A DNA stretch of 64,000 bases from Candidula unifasciata (GCA_905116865.2 CAJHNH020000843.1:96909-160908); one strand, 5' to 3'. Counted from the stretch's first letter, positions 32,685-42,469 are shown. The notes: generated from the sequence alone by a model not told the origin. Program-made: numbers and translations.

Positions 32685-32830
32685 ATGCGTAGACCAATGA
32701 GAGCAAAAGCGATGCTAAAACCATGCAACGCGCCTCCAATTCTGCTAACAGCTCTCATCAACCAATACATCAACATGTTGTCGTCATTGCATACACAACA
32801 AGAATCAGGCACAGGAGAAGATCAGTGCAG
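32685..32830 (+). CDS. Candidate internal exon, unknown product
   Basis: TTTCTTTTTTGATTCAG precedes 32685 and CAG/GTATGAG follows 32830, so both splice sites are plausible. One frame is open across all 146 bp, including MRRPMRAKAMLKPCN and LLTALINQYINMLSSLHTQQ. The other two frames stop early. The protein is unrecognised and no neighbouring exon is seen. It could equally be a chance frame or part of a non-coding transcript. Confidence 0.25.
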
Positions 32831-33043
32831 GTATGAGAATATGTCACGTTTATTGCGACATGCATGGAAAAAGATCATGAAATGAGCATTGAAAAATGAA
32901 CGAAGTCCATAAAAACATGGCTCGAGCACTGTAAGCATAATACGCGTGAAGGCTTGGAAATTGGACCTTTTCTTTGGAACGGTTGCATGTTTTTAAAGGT
33001 AGAGGCCATAGACGGGACTACTTTATCGACATGTACCAATTTA

Positions 33044-33276
33044 ATTGTCGGCTCTGTGGCTAAGTCGATGCGAACGCTTCGTAATGTCGGGATGCTGGGT
33101 TCGATTCCAGCTGCGGGCCACGCGCCTTGCGTTGGTTTCGATAGTGGTATCAAGAAAGCCGACCGTCCAGAGGCAATGGCAAACTACTGGACGTAAATTT
33201 GCCTAGAGAAACCACACAACAGCCAGGGGCTGTTGGGGTTGGTTCTGCAACGTACTGTAAAGGATACGCAACTAAC
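33044..33276 (+). mobile_element. SINE family F copy, near full length
   Basis: tRNA-derived head with GTGGCTAAGTCGATGCG (A box) and a canonical B box GGTTCGATTCC near 33100, then the F body (CGCCTTGCGTTGGTTTCG, GGCAATGGCAAACTACTGG, GGTTCTGCAACGT). Flanks GTACCAATTTA (33033-33043) and GTACCATTTTA (33277-33287) look like an 11-bp TSD with one mismatch. Confidence 0.88.
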
Positions 33277-33409
33277 GTACCATTTTATCTACAAAAGTTG
33301 GAGCCTAACATCATGTATATAATAGATTTTAAAATGTAGAAATGGAACTCTATATAAATATATTTTTTTTTAATGTTTGTTATACATTCTACTAAAGCCT
33401 CTGTTAAAT

Positions 33410-33960
33410 CCATTCACAAGGTTGTCTTTTGTCTCCTGAAGGGGTTATACTTCTTAGTTTCTCTTATTTGCATGTCATTATCGGATTGCCAAGTTTTTGC
33501 ATACTCACCACTGGGTATGATAATAAGATATACTCTTTTAAGAGTCTCCACTTGCAGATCTCCAACCCCGACATTTTCCATAGAGTGGCAATTTCCAACC
33601 CCGACATTTTCCATAGAGTGGCAATTTTTCAACCCCGACATTTTCCATAGAGTGGCAATTTTTCAACCCCGACATTTTCCATTAAGTGGCAATCTCCAAC
33701 CCCGACATTTCCCATTAAGTGGCAATTTCCAACCCCGACATTTCCCATTAAGTGGCAATTTCCAACCCCGACATTTCCCATTAAGTGGCAATTTCCAACC
33801 CCTACATTTCCCATTAAGTGGCAATTTCCAACGCCGACAATTCCCATAGAGTTGCAATCTACTTTTCTAAATCGTATGCATACTAAACGTTTCGAGAAGC
33901 CAGCGTGGATCCAGACAAGACGTACTAGTCAACTATAACACTTGTAACCGTTATTTGTAT
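33410..33960 (+). repeat. Dispersed duplicate segment, copy 1
   Basis: Positions 33440-33545 match 35605-35715 with few indels (TCTTATTTGCATGTCATTAT is identical). A second shared block (GATCCAGACAAGACGTAC against GTCCAGACACAAGACGTAC) lies after the array. One frame stays open in both copies with mostly conservative changes (LKGLYFLVSLICMSLSDCQV against LKELYFSAALICMSLSECQV), so a former coding origin is possible. Confidence 0.7.
33560..33855. repeat. 33-bp minisatellite, 9 copies
   Basis: Unit CCAACCCCGACATTTTCCAT followed by AGAGTGGCAATTT, with an AAGTGGCAATTT variant in later copies. 33 bp is 11 codons, so frames stay open on both strands. One copy has an extra T that shifts the + frame. 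Confidence 0.95.
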
Positions 33961-34014
33961 AAATCAGTGTGCCATCCAGTGTGCTTGTGTAAGGTGACTT
34001 TTGTGTGTTTTTTT

Positions 34015-34205
34015 CGAAATCGGAGTGCATCTGCCTGAGAGGCAAGGGACTACTGTTTAAATATAAATAAGCCAAATATTTTTTTTTTTAAATGGACATT
34101 CATGCACACATACACAAAAAGTTATAGAAAGAGATCAACGTCCAGAATTGGACGAACAACCATAAATTTCAGCATCATTTAACAGCCGTGAACGCTAGGA
34201 AGAAG
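34015..34205 (+). mobile_element. Family C repeat, 3' part
   Basis: GGAGTGCATCTGCCTGAGAG, ATATAAATAAGCC, TCCAGAATTGGACGAACAAC and an end GCTAGGAAGAAGACTC match 17966-18165. Confidence 0.7.
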
Positions 34206-34929
34206 ACTCAATGGATTGTGATCTATCGTATGTATTCTTTATTTCTGTTGAATCCGTCTTGAAGAAACCTGGATGTAGCCATCTGTAAGAACTCACATGT
34301 TGCTAGTAGGGCTTTAGATTTATTTGGTCTTGGGGGAGTTGTGTGGTTTATTTGGCCTGTGTTTTTAGATTGTCCGCGTCTAAAATATGTACAAGCTTGC
34401 ATCAACAGTTATTAGAAAAAGGTTAAACGTTAATGTTCAAGTCGAGAAGATCGACTTTATTGCAGTGGCGTTTATTTCATAGTACCCCGTCTCTCTCTCT
34501 CTACGCACAAGGGCTAGCCGAGAGTGTCGCACAAAGCCCAACTCTGTAGCTCAGGCGAGGATCCTGAGGTATCTCCATAAAAATGTCACTTATCAACTGA
34601 ACAAAGCAGCCGTCAAATGTGCCCACGACTATTAGAGCACAAGGCGAACGACTTGAAAACTTCGTCACAAACATCACCTATAATAAGATAAAGAATACGT
34701 GATATTATCAAACAGATGCTGAAATTGGTGAACAAATAGATAATGGAAAACGAGGGTGGCGTACAGAAACCCTAAGACGAAGGGTCTTTAGAGGGGCTAT
34801 GATATGCAAAGGATTGCAAAAGAAAGATGATGATGATGGTGGTGGTGATAATGATGATGATGATGATGATGATGATCCGATTTATATTCAAAGGTATATG
34901 AATCTAGCATTATGTGCCTCAGCATCTGA
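34206..34929. other. Unassigned; short GAT array at 34826-34876
   Basis: Nothing else recognised. Confidence 0.45.
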
Positions 34930-35575
34930 AGATACGGAAACTGGACCCTCGTTTGATTATTTTTTTTTACCGTCTTGTCTACAAAGATACAGAAATTGGA
35001 CTCTTGTTTGATTTTTTTTTTTTTTTTATTAATCTGTTCGTATACAAGCGTCTACAAAGATACAGAAACTGGGCCTTTGCTTGATTTTTTTTAATTAACC
35101 TGTTCGTATACAAGCGTCTACAAAGATACAGAAACTGGGCCTCTTGCTTGATTTTGATTTTTTTTTACCTGTTCGTATACAAGCGTCTACAAAGATACAG
35201 AAACTGGGCTTTTGCTTGATTTTTTTTTTTTTTTTATTAACCTGTTCGTATACAAGCGTCTACAAAGATACAGAAACTGGGCCCTTGCTTGATTTTGATT
35301 TTTTTTTACCTCTTCGTATACAAGCGTCTACAAAGATATGGAAACTGGAACCTTGCTTGTTTTTGTTTTTAACCTGCTCGTATACAAGCGTCTACAAAGA
35401 TATAGAAACTGGAACCTTGCTTGTTGTTTTTGTTTTGTTTTTCCTGTTCGTATATAAGCGTCTACAAAGATACAGAAACTGGCCTCTTGCTTGATTTTTT
35501 TTTTTTTTTTACCTGCTCGTATACAAGCGTCGACAAAATGTTTACCAGCTCGTATACAAGCGTCTACATCGCCAG
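34930..35575. repeat. ~64-74-bp tandem array, about 9 copies
   Basis: Unit CCTGTTCGTATACAAGCGTC then TACAAAGATACAGAAACTGG, a GCTTGATT block and a variable T run. Starts seen at 35099, 35168, 35241, 35309, 35373, 35443 and 35512. T-run length explains most of the period variation. The long frame across it is broken up by T runs and not credible as a gene. Confidence 0.93.
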
Positions 35576-35595
35576 ATAAATCTATCCACGAGAAT

Positions 35596-35880
35596 GTTCT
35601 CTCGTCGGCTGAAGGAATTATACTTCTCAGCAGCTCTTATTTGCATGTCATTATCGGAGTGCCAAGTTTATGCATACACACCCCTGGGTATGGTAATACG
35701 ATACTCTGTGTGGAATATACGCCTGCATATCTTCTACCCCCAGCATTCCCCACAGACGGACAGTATATTCATGTAAATCACATGTATATTTAACGTGTGA
35801 GAGAGTGGTCCGTAGGTCCAGACACAAGACGTACATTATCTCAATGACACTTTTGGCCGCCATTTGTAAATATTAGTTCG
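35596..35880 (+). repeat. Dispersed duplicate segment, copy 2
   Basis: Counterpart of 33410-33960 without the 33-bp array. Here the ~70-bp array lies immediately upstream. Confidence 0.7.
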
Positions 35881-35984
35881 TAACCCTAGAGGATTAAGTG
35901 CAGATAGTAATCACATATTTTTCCGTCCTTTAGCCTTTAGTGGAGCAAAGGGTCTTAACCCACACCAGTTCGTCTAATCCTTAA

Positions 35985-36531
35985 CTCTTTCAGTTCGGGA
36001 CTGTTCTTACTGGAACCTGTTTCTGTGCTGGGAATGTGAGCTTGGAAATATTAAATGTTTAATTAAATCTGAAGGAGTTACAAAAGAGACATAAAAAGAA
36101 GTTTAGCTATTCGGATACAGTTGAGCTGAGTTGAGTCACGAATTGACATCACAGCAATCAGGGCATTCCCATATGCGTTTCGCCCCGATCTTCAGCAGCC
36201 AGCGCTTAGTACCCATACTAATGGTCGCGGTCGTAGTCTAGTTTTATGTCCGTCTTGCCTTTCCTCTGAGTGCAGTGAGCCTGCAAGACACTCTGGTCAC
36301 ACACAGGTGCATCATTCTCTCCTGGCTATAATAATCTAGTTTCTCTTCTGATTTCGTTGCTTGTTCCAAGAAGGACCCTGATTACATCTACCTTCTCATG
36401 TATCAATTTACCAAAAATTTGGATACAGTGAGTTAGTGTAGCGTTGTTTCCGTTATAGAGAAATGTAAGATACGCATGTTATCATTGGACTGATCAAGAA
36501 ACGCAAGGTGAGTTGCTTGGTACCCAAAGAG
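35985..36531. mobile_element. Possible piggyBac-like MITE
   Basis: Flanked by TTAA at 35981-35984 and 36532-36535. The left end begins CTCTTTCAGTTCGGG; the right end read in reverse begins CTCTTTGGGTACC. TTAA targets and short CTCTTT-type inverted ends are typical of piggyBac-like non-autonomous elements. The matched part of the ends is short (6 bp exact), so this needs a second copy to confirm. Confidence 0.45.
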
Positions 36532-36654
36532 TTAATCACATACGTAAAGCGATGAGAAATGAACGTTGTATAGGCCACTGCACACTGATACATATATCAC
36601 TGATAGCGAAACCAAAATGTTGTTAAGATGCACGTACATAACCAAATCATATAA

Positions 36655-37150
36655 CTAGAATGGCTTTGTACTGTAACCCACAGGAATTTAGAAATAAAGG
36701 CAGACCAAAATTATACGGAGAAGGTAACAAGATTGTGACGTTCAAAAGAAGGGAAAAACATGAGTTGAGCTGCATGCGATAGCCAACGATAAAATGACTT
36801 GACGTGATTTGACAGAGAGCCTATGCTTCACTGGGAGTTAGGAGGCAGAAGAAACATTTATAATCAAATCGATTGATAGCATCCATGTCATGAAAAAAAA
36901 ACCCATGTATATTTTTGGATAGCAAACAATTAGACAAGCAAAACTATGTTTGCAAAATAACTAGAATGTCTTCACACTGGAACTCACATGGTCAAAGTGA
37001 TAAAGGCAGACTTTTGGAGAAAAAAAAATCACTGAACGGGAAATTAAAGAGTGGAGTGATTACCATTCGAATCTAGATACTACGGATAATTAAAAGCCAA
37101 TGACTTTTACAAGAGGCACATAAAGAACCAATTTTGAATAGTAGTATCCA
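36655..37150 (+). pseudogene. Two LINE 3'-end remnants
   Basis: Both start with AACTAGAATG (36655 and 36957). The first reads KGRPKLYGEGNK then a region like the LHAIA block at 23.3 kb (GCTGCATGCGATAGCCAACG). They look like C-terminal pieces of one LINE family, heavily decayed. Confidence 0.45.
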
Positions 37151-37279
37151 CATCATGCTATCGTCTGTATATAGTACCAGCTACCAAGAAATTAAACAAT
37201 GAATAACTATGATTTCAGCCCAGCTAGATAGTCCTTACTCTGAAACTCAAAGAACGTTTGGTCAATAGTTGTTTTAGTC

Positions 37280-37476
37280 CGGTGGTTCTCAACCTATGGT
37301 TCGCTATCCTTTTGTGGGTCGAACGACCCTTTCACAGGGGTCCACAAAGACCATCGGTAAGCTCATATTCACTGAAGTTATGAAGTAGCAAGACAAATAA
37401 TTGTATCGTTGGGGGTCGGCACAAGATGATGTACTTTATGAAAGGCTCGCCGCATTAGTAAGGTTGAGATCCACTG
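37280..37476. mobile_element. SPIN-like hAT MITE with 8-bp TSD
   Basis: The ends CGGTGGTTCTCAACC and GGTTGAGATCCACTG are inverted repeats (13 of 15). The element is flanked by identical TTTTAGTC at 37272-37279 and 37477-37484. The interior has GTGGGTCGAACGACCC, TTTCACAGGGGTC, AGACCATCGG and GTTGGGGGTCGGCACAAGAT. From memory these landmarks follow the order found in non-autonomous SPIN elements (hAT superfamily, Buster group). It is 197 bp with no transposase ORF, so it depends on a transposase elsewhere. Confidence 0.88.
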
Positions 37477-37489
37477 TTTTAGTCGGTTC

Positions 37490-38825
37490 TGGCAACGTTG
37501 CATAACGGCGTCTCCTTGAAATTTTAGTTGGACAAATACGAGTAGTTTACGCACTGTAATTGCGTTGCGATTTGAATTAGGTAACTGTTCACCCAATGTT
37601 TTTATCCAGTATTCATCTAGGTAAGAAAATGCTGTTATAAATGATAAAGATAATATAGGTGATGTTGATAATGATGAAGGAAAAAATTAGGGAAAATAGC
37701 AACAGCAGAAGAAGAGAACGAAGCATAGAAGTAGAAAAGAATCCTTAAAGATGTCTGCCGGTATAAAATGTTTCAGCTGAGGATTTAAGACCACTTGCCA
37801 TAACGACCGATGTAAAGGACAGGACTTCCATTTCCCCTACAACAGTGGGTTAAAGGTCCCTTGGTTCACCTAGACGCCGTAAAGTATAATACTGTCACCG
37901 TAATTCCTCAACCAGCCGCTTCTCATTTTTACTTTCCCTCTATTTGCAAAGCAAGCCACGACTCAAATTTCAGCTCCTGCGTGCAGGAACTTTCCCATTT
38001 CCCGCGATAACTAACCGCCGAATTCACGCAATGTCTGGTTATTTATCACTTCTCTGTGTTTTGCTGACTCTCCAGGGAAATGTAAAAAGTGTCGTGGTCA
38101 GGGCGGCCGAAATATTTTTGCAAATCAGCATCATGATCATCATCCTTCGTGTTCCATTAGACGACACATAGGCGTCGTATTCGATTCCTCCACCCCGCTC
38201 TATTGCATGCAACTCTCTCTCTCTATTTCTGACATGGAGTTCAACAAGTGTTTTTATCTCTTTCTTTTAATCCAGTCGAAACTGGTATTTGTCCAGATAT
38301 TTCTCCGATCTCACCACATTTTAAAATATATGTTTTTCAATTTAACCCATTGCATGTTTATGATTTTTTAAGACATGTACGTAAAGTTTATTTTTTTAAA
38401 AATGGATTCGAAATTTGTAAAACATGCCTAAACATCGAGCGTGGTATCAAAAAAACCTTTGTACTGTGCAATAGTCAAATAGTGCTAAATTTGTGCGACA
38501 CTGCCAATTTCGACAGCCCTGGTCGTAGTTAGAAAATGGGCACCAGCATTCAAGAACTTCAGGCGTCTGTAGCGGTGTTTTTTCCCTACCTTTTTACAAT
38601 GTGCACGAAAGTTTATGGTTCGCAAGGGCAGGATGATGGAAGATGGAGAAAATAGTTTTGTTTTGCAATGTGAACAGGAAAGTTTCACGTTTATGGAAAG
38701 ATCCAAATAACATAAGTTATCTGTAGGTGGCCGACACAAAGAAAACATTAGGTACTTATCCCCTTACAATTTTCTAGTGTGTGGGCTGGGAGCTGATGAA
38801 GCCTACGCTTTGTATAAGTGCCCAG
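37490..38825. other. Unassigned; one signal-peptide-like frame near 38030
   Basis: At 38031 a Met codon starts MSGYLSLLCVLLTLQGNVKS, a plausible signal peptide, continuing to a stop at about 38170. There is no recognised mature domain and the codon pattern is unremarkable, so I do not call a gene. No other feature is seen. Confidence 0.35.
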
Positions 38826-38828
38826 TAA

Positions 38829-38954
<126 letters not shown>

Positions 38955-39094
38955 CAATGTGAAATGTATAGATACATTTGTATATATTTATGCTGTGTAA
39001 GCTTGTCCATTCATTTCTGCTTCTGTTCTATTCTTCTGTGAGTGCCAAACAAACAGTACATGTGATTATATTTCTAATGCTATTTGAATTCAGA

Positions 39095-39430
39095 GGTCCC
39101 GGGTAGTAAGCGTCCTTTGGATATTTTCTCCAGGTCATGCTGGTGTGTTGGGAAATGAACAGGCATTTAGACTTGCCGGCTCTGTGCCAGTTTGTGTTGA
39201 ATCGATGTATGACAAGCTAAGTTTTGTTAGGGCCCTTTTGGAGCGAGGGAACAGTGAGAAGGCATCGATAGATCATTACGGTCTGAGGTGATTGGTACTG
39301 TGAAATGTTACCATGGGATCTGACAGACGCTCAACATTCACGGGAGGGGCGAGACGGAAATACAATCAGACAGGTACTGGTGCCATCGGAATTGGAATTC
39401 TTCGCTTGAAGGTGGGGACGGAACTCTCAT
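39095..39430 (+). pseudogene. Diverged LINE RNase H C-terminal remnant
   Basis: Reads LWIFSPGHAGVLGNEQAF then RLAGSVPV, the H-N block of LINE RNase H (compare GHAGVVGN at 9.05 kb), and further down GTGAIGIGILRLKVGTELS. Stops and shifts follow. More diverged from the other copies than they are from each other. Confidence 0.65.
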
Positions 39431-39434
39431 AGGA

Positions 39435-40010
39435 GTGACCCAAGTGCTGTGATGTCGATTCTTTTCAACACTCAATGCTAATTTGATTGTCGACACCCCT
39501 CCCCCCCCCTTTCCCCCTCCCTTTTTTTCACCAGTCATCACAACAGTGTACATTTCTATCTGTCTTGTAATCCTATAATCATTTGACTGCAGTTATAGAT
39601 GCACAGCAAACAGGTCACCCAATAATTGTTCGATGTCTGTTGCCAAAGAAAACCATACCAAATGTATATTCGTGTCCTTCCTTAAAAACAATTGTCTTTC
39701 TATGTAACGCAATATAACTAACCATTTTATTGCTCAATAAATCCGTTTGTCCTCTCCGGCCTTCTACCTAAAAGTGTACCATACCATCCATAGATTTCAA
39801 AATCTCAATCTAAACGGCAGACCAACCACGTTGATCTTACATATCCGGTTCAACCTCCAGAGTAGTTTACATTGGTGCACAGGGTGGACGAAGGGAATTT
39901 GGTGGTTGCTTCTGCAACATTACTTAAGCACAACGCTACTAAATGGCAGCCGAGTCCTCGATAAATTAGTTAACTCAGAATAAAACAGGAAGAACAAGAT
40001 GTAAACCTCC
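39435..40010. other. Unassigned stretch
   Basis: A C-rich/T-rich patch lies at 39495-39530. Nothing else recognised. Confidence 0.45.
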
Positions 40011-40014
40011 ATGT

Positions 40015-40628
40015 CTATACCAACAGTCTGGGAGCCGCCTGCTAATCGGAAGATCGTGAGTTCAAGTCTGACGGTGCCAGACTTTTCTCAAAAATGACAT
40101 AGGCTTCCAGTTCAACTCAGCCTTGAAAGTTTACCAAGAGGAGTGCTGGGAAGTAAAAGCGACCTGCTTGGTGCTGACCACATCACCCACCAAGTGCTGA
40201 TTGGTCTATAAAATATAGGTCTAGACCAGTGTTTCCAACTGTTGTGTGTGTGTGTGTGCCATGCCCCACCTAAGTTGTTTCTAAATATTTCTAAGCCTGT
40301 GCTATGCCCCACCTAAGCTGTTTCTAAATATTTCTAAGCCTGTGCCATGCCCCACCTAAGCTGTTTCTAAATATATCTAAGCCTGTGCCATGCCCCACCT
40401 AAGCTGTTTCTAAATATTACTAAGCCTGTGCCATGCCCCACCTAAGCTGTTTCTAAATATTTCTTTTTTTCCTCCTTTCCTTTCTGCAATCAAACTGTCC
40501 TCCTAACAACCAAGTTGCCCCCACCCCTTCGGTTGGGCGTGGTGTGTTGAACGTTAGGAAACTGTGTTCTAACCCTATATGCCTAACACTCCTGGGGGCG
40601 TAAAAAGGATCCTTTGCTAACTTCTGTA
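40015..40628 (+). mobile_element. SINE A copy interrupted by a hAT MITE
   Basis: Head and body at 40015-40226 (CTGACCACATCACCCACCAA, GATTGGTCTATAAAATATAG, GTCTAGAC) resume after the insertion at 40566-40628 (CTAACCCTATATGCCTAAC, GGCGTAAAAAGGATCCTTTG). Joined, they follow the SINE A consensus. Confidence 0.85.
40227..40564. mobile_element. hAT MITE with internal 43-bp tandem repeat
   Basis: The left end CAGTGTTTCCAAC and the reversed right end CAGTTTCCTAACG are inverted repeats. Flanks GTCTAGAC (40219-40226) and GTTCTAAC (40566-40573) look like a decayed 8-bp TSD. Inside, a GT run is followed by five 43-44-bp units (CATGCCCCACCTAAGCTG, TTTCTAAATATTTCTAAGCC). A related element is at 15360-15641. 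No ORF. Confidence 0.78.
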
Positions 40629-40629
40629 C

Positions 40630-41145
40630 TTTTCGAGATTTTTTGTTTAATTTTTTTTTTTTTTTTTTTCATTTCGCATGTTAAAAAATAATTATTATTC
40701 AGACAAATGTTGCACACTAAATAAATTGTGATTGCAAGTCTACAAATCATGCACATGCCATTTTACATAAATGTACGTATTACCCCATACATAACTTTAG
40801 GAGAATACTTCGTGAAGTTAGTTTGGTTCTTTGGCAATCATTGATTCGTTTTAATACTTATCTTTATAGATTCATCATTTTTCAAATATTTATATCTATC
40901 TTTTTTGTATATTTTCATTCATCAGAGAAAAGGCAGGATTTTTCAATGGTTTGTGGAAAAGGTATTGCTTCATTACATTGCTATATTGCTGTTTGGTTAC
41001 TGATATATGCAATGTTTGAGCTATATGTGCTAGCTAGATTGTATAATAGCTATATGTGCTAGGTAGTGTGTACATAGATCTATAATAGCTGGCTATAGCT
41101 TTATATTTCCCCCTTTTATTAGGATGTGTGTAAACATCTACATGC
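40630..41145. other. Unassigned AT-rich stretch
   Basis: A T run at about 40650-40669 and repeats of GCTATATGTGCTAG near 41020-41065. No gene or element recognised. Confidence 0.45.
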
Positions 41146-41153
41146 ATCTAGAT

Positions 41154-41511
41154 CAGGGGCGGTCAACCTTTTTGTCCGCGAGCCAAGTTTAGAAATATCA
41201 ACCTGGTTCCCGGTCATATAGAAGACACAATCCATTATAAACATACCAGCCAGATTTCCCCCTAATATTTGTATGCGGTGATCTCAGATTATAATCCTTC
41301 ACTATTTCTTTAGCCGTACACATTTACCCACTGAAGCCCTTCTGTATATTCCTAAAAACTTCTGTTAAAGTTGTTTTTTTTTTTTTTTTTTTTTTTCTAT
41401 TTTGTGAGCATACTGCCCATATTATATAGTAAGTTTACACCAACCATGCGGGTCAGTATAAATTGCTCGCAGGCTAGTTTTGGCCCGCTGTTCATAGTTT
41501 GGCCACCCCTG
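41154..41511. mobile_element. hAT non-autonomous element, perfect 8-bp TSD
   Basis: Ends CAGGGGCGGTCAACC and, reversed, CAGGGGTGGCCAAAC (12 of 15 identical). Identical flanks ATCTAGAT at 41146-41153 and 41512-41519. Subterminal GTCCGCGAGCC and TTGGCCCGCTG blocks are typical of hAT/Charlie-type elements. 358 bp, no transposase ORF, a T run inside. Confidence 0.92.
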
Positions 41512-41519
41512 ATCTAGAT

Positions 41520-41541
41520 GGCTTGGGGCTCATTTTGAGGG

Positions 41542-41574
<33 letters not shown>

Positions 41575-42150
41575 CTTAAATGTTATATATGTTTTTATTT
41601 TAGATCTATTTTATTTCAGTATACGTTATAATGTATTTAAATAATTAATGTCAATAAAATTATAGTAGTTATTGTAATTATTGTAGCTATATTCACGTAT
41701 GCTTTTATTACTTGATACTTCAGTACGCGCGTCATGTGTTGCAAAGGACGAGTGACACATCCGTTTGTCTGGTGCATTATCTTGACTAGGACTTATCTCT
41801 GAGGTTAGCTCTTATGTTACCAGCATCCTACGGGGGAAAGTCAAAGTTTTTGAGTAACGAAACAAATATTTGTATATTGTCACCTTCAACTAGCATCCCC
41901 GAAGGGGAGCTTTTGGTTATAACTATGACTTCGTTATGTACGCCATATAAAATGGCTTAACCATGCACGCCACTAAAGCTATGATAAAGACTATACCTAC
42001 TGTTATATAGAAGCCCGCAGTCCAGTGTGGGGATGGGATGTGATTTGATTTTTTTCGTGGAAAGAACTTGTCAGCTAATCACACATGCGGACATTCGCAA
42101 GCAACAACTGATGAATAATATAATATGCATGGCTTAACAATTAGCGTAAA
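41520..42150. other. Unassigned; T run at 41548-41574
   Basis: No coding frame or shared repeat recognised. Confidence 0.45.
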
Positions 42151-42164
42151 GTATCTAATTTTCT

Positions 42165-42431
42165 AGCCGCGTATGTGGCTTAGGCGTTGCGAGACAGACT
42201 CGTAATTCCAACGTACCGCGATCAAAACACACTGCTTGCTGCGTGGATTTTTATCATGGTATGGGGCGTCGCAGGTCGACCCAGCCTCAAATAGGTACCA
42301 GGATATATGTCATGGGGAAGTAAAGACGGCCGGCGTAATGCTGACCACATTACCCCACTTAGTACCGATTGGTCTGAAAAATATGGGTGCTTTTCCAATA
42401 TGCCCGATGCGATTAAAGGGATCTTTACCTT
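42165..42431 (+). mobile_element. Full-length SINE A with 13-bp TSD
   Basis: TATCTAATTTTCT is present at 42152-42164 and again at 42432-42444. The 267-bp element starts AGCCGCGTATGTGGCTTAGG (tRNA-like A box), passes the decayed B box ACCGCGATCAAAACAC, then GGTCGACCCAGCC, GGTACCAGGATA, GGCCGGCGTAATGCTGACC, GATTGGTCTGAAAAATATGG and ends GGGATCTTTACC. This copy defines the boundaries of SINE A in the window. Confidence 0.95.
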
Positions 42432-42469
42432 TATCTAATTTTCTAAATTCAAGTGCAATTATTTATTCA

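Noticed and set aside
33044..33120. Genuine tRNA gene
   Set aside because: A and B boxes are good, but the arms do not pair as a full cloverleaf and a SINE body with TSD follows.
33560..33855. CRISPR-like direct repeats
   Set aside because: Tandem 33-bp units without spacers; an ordinary minisatellite.
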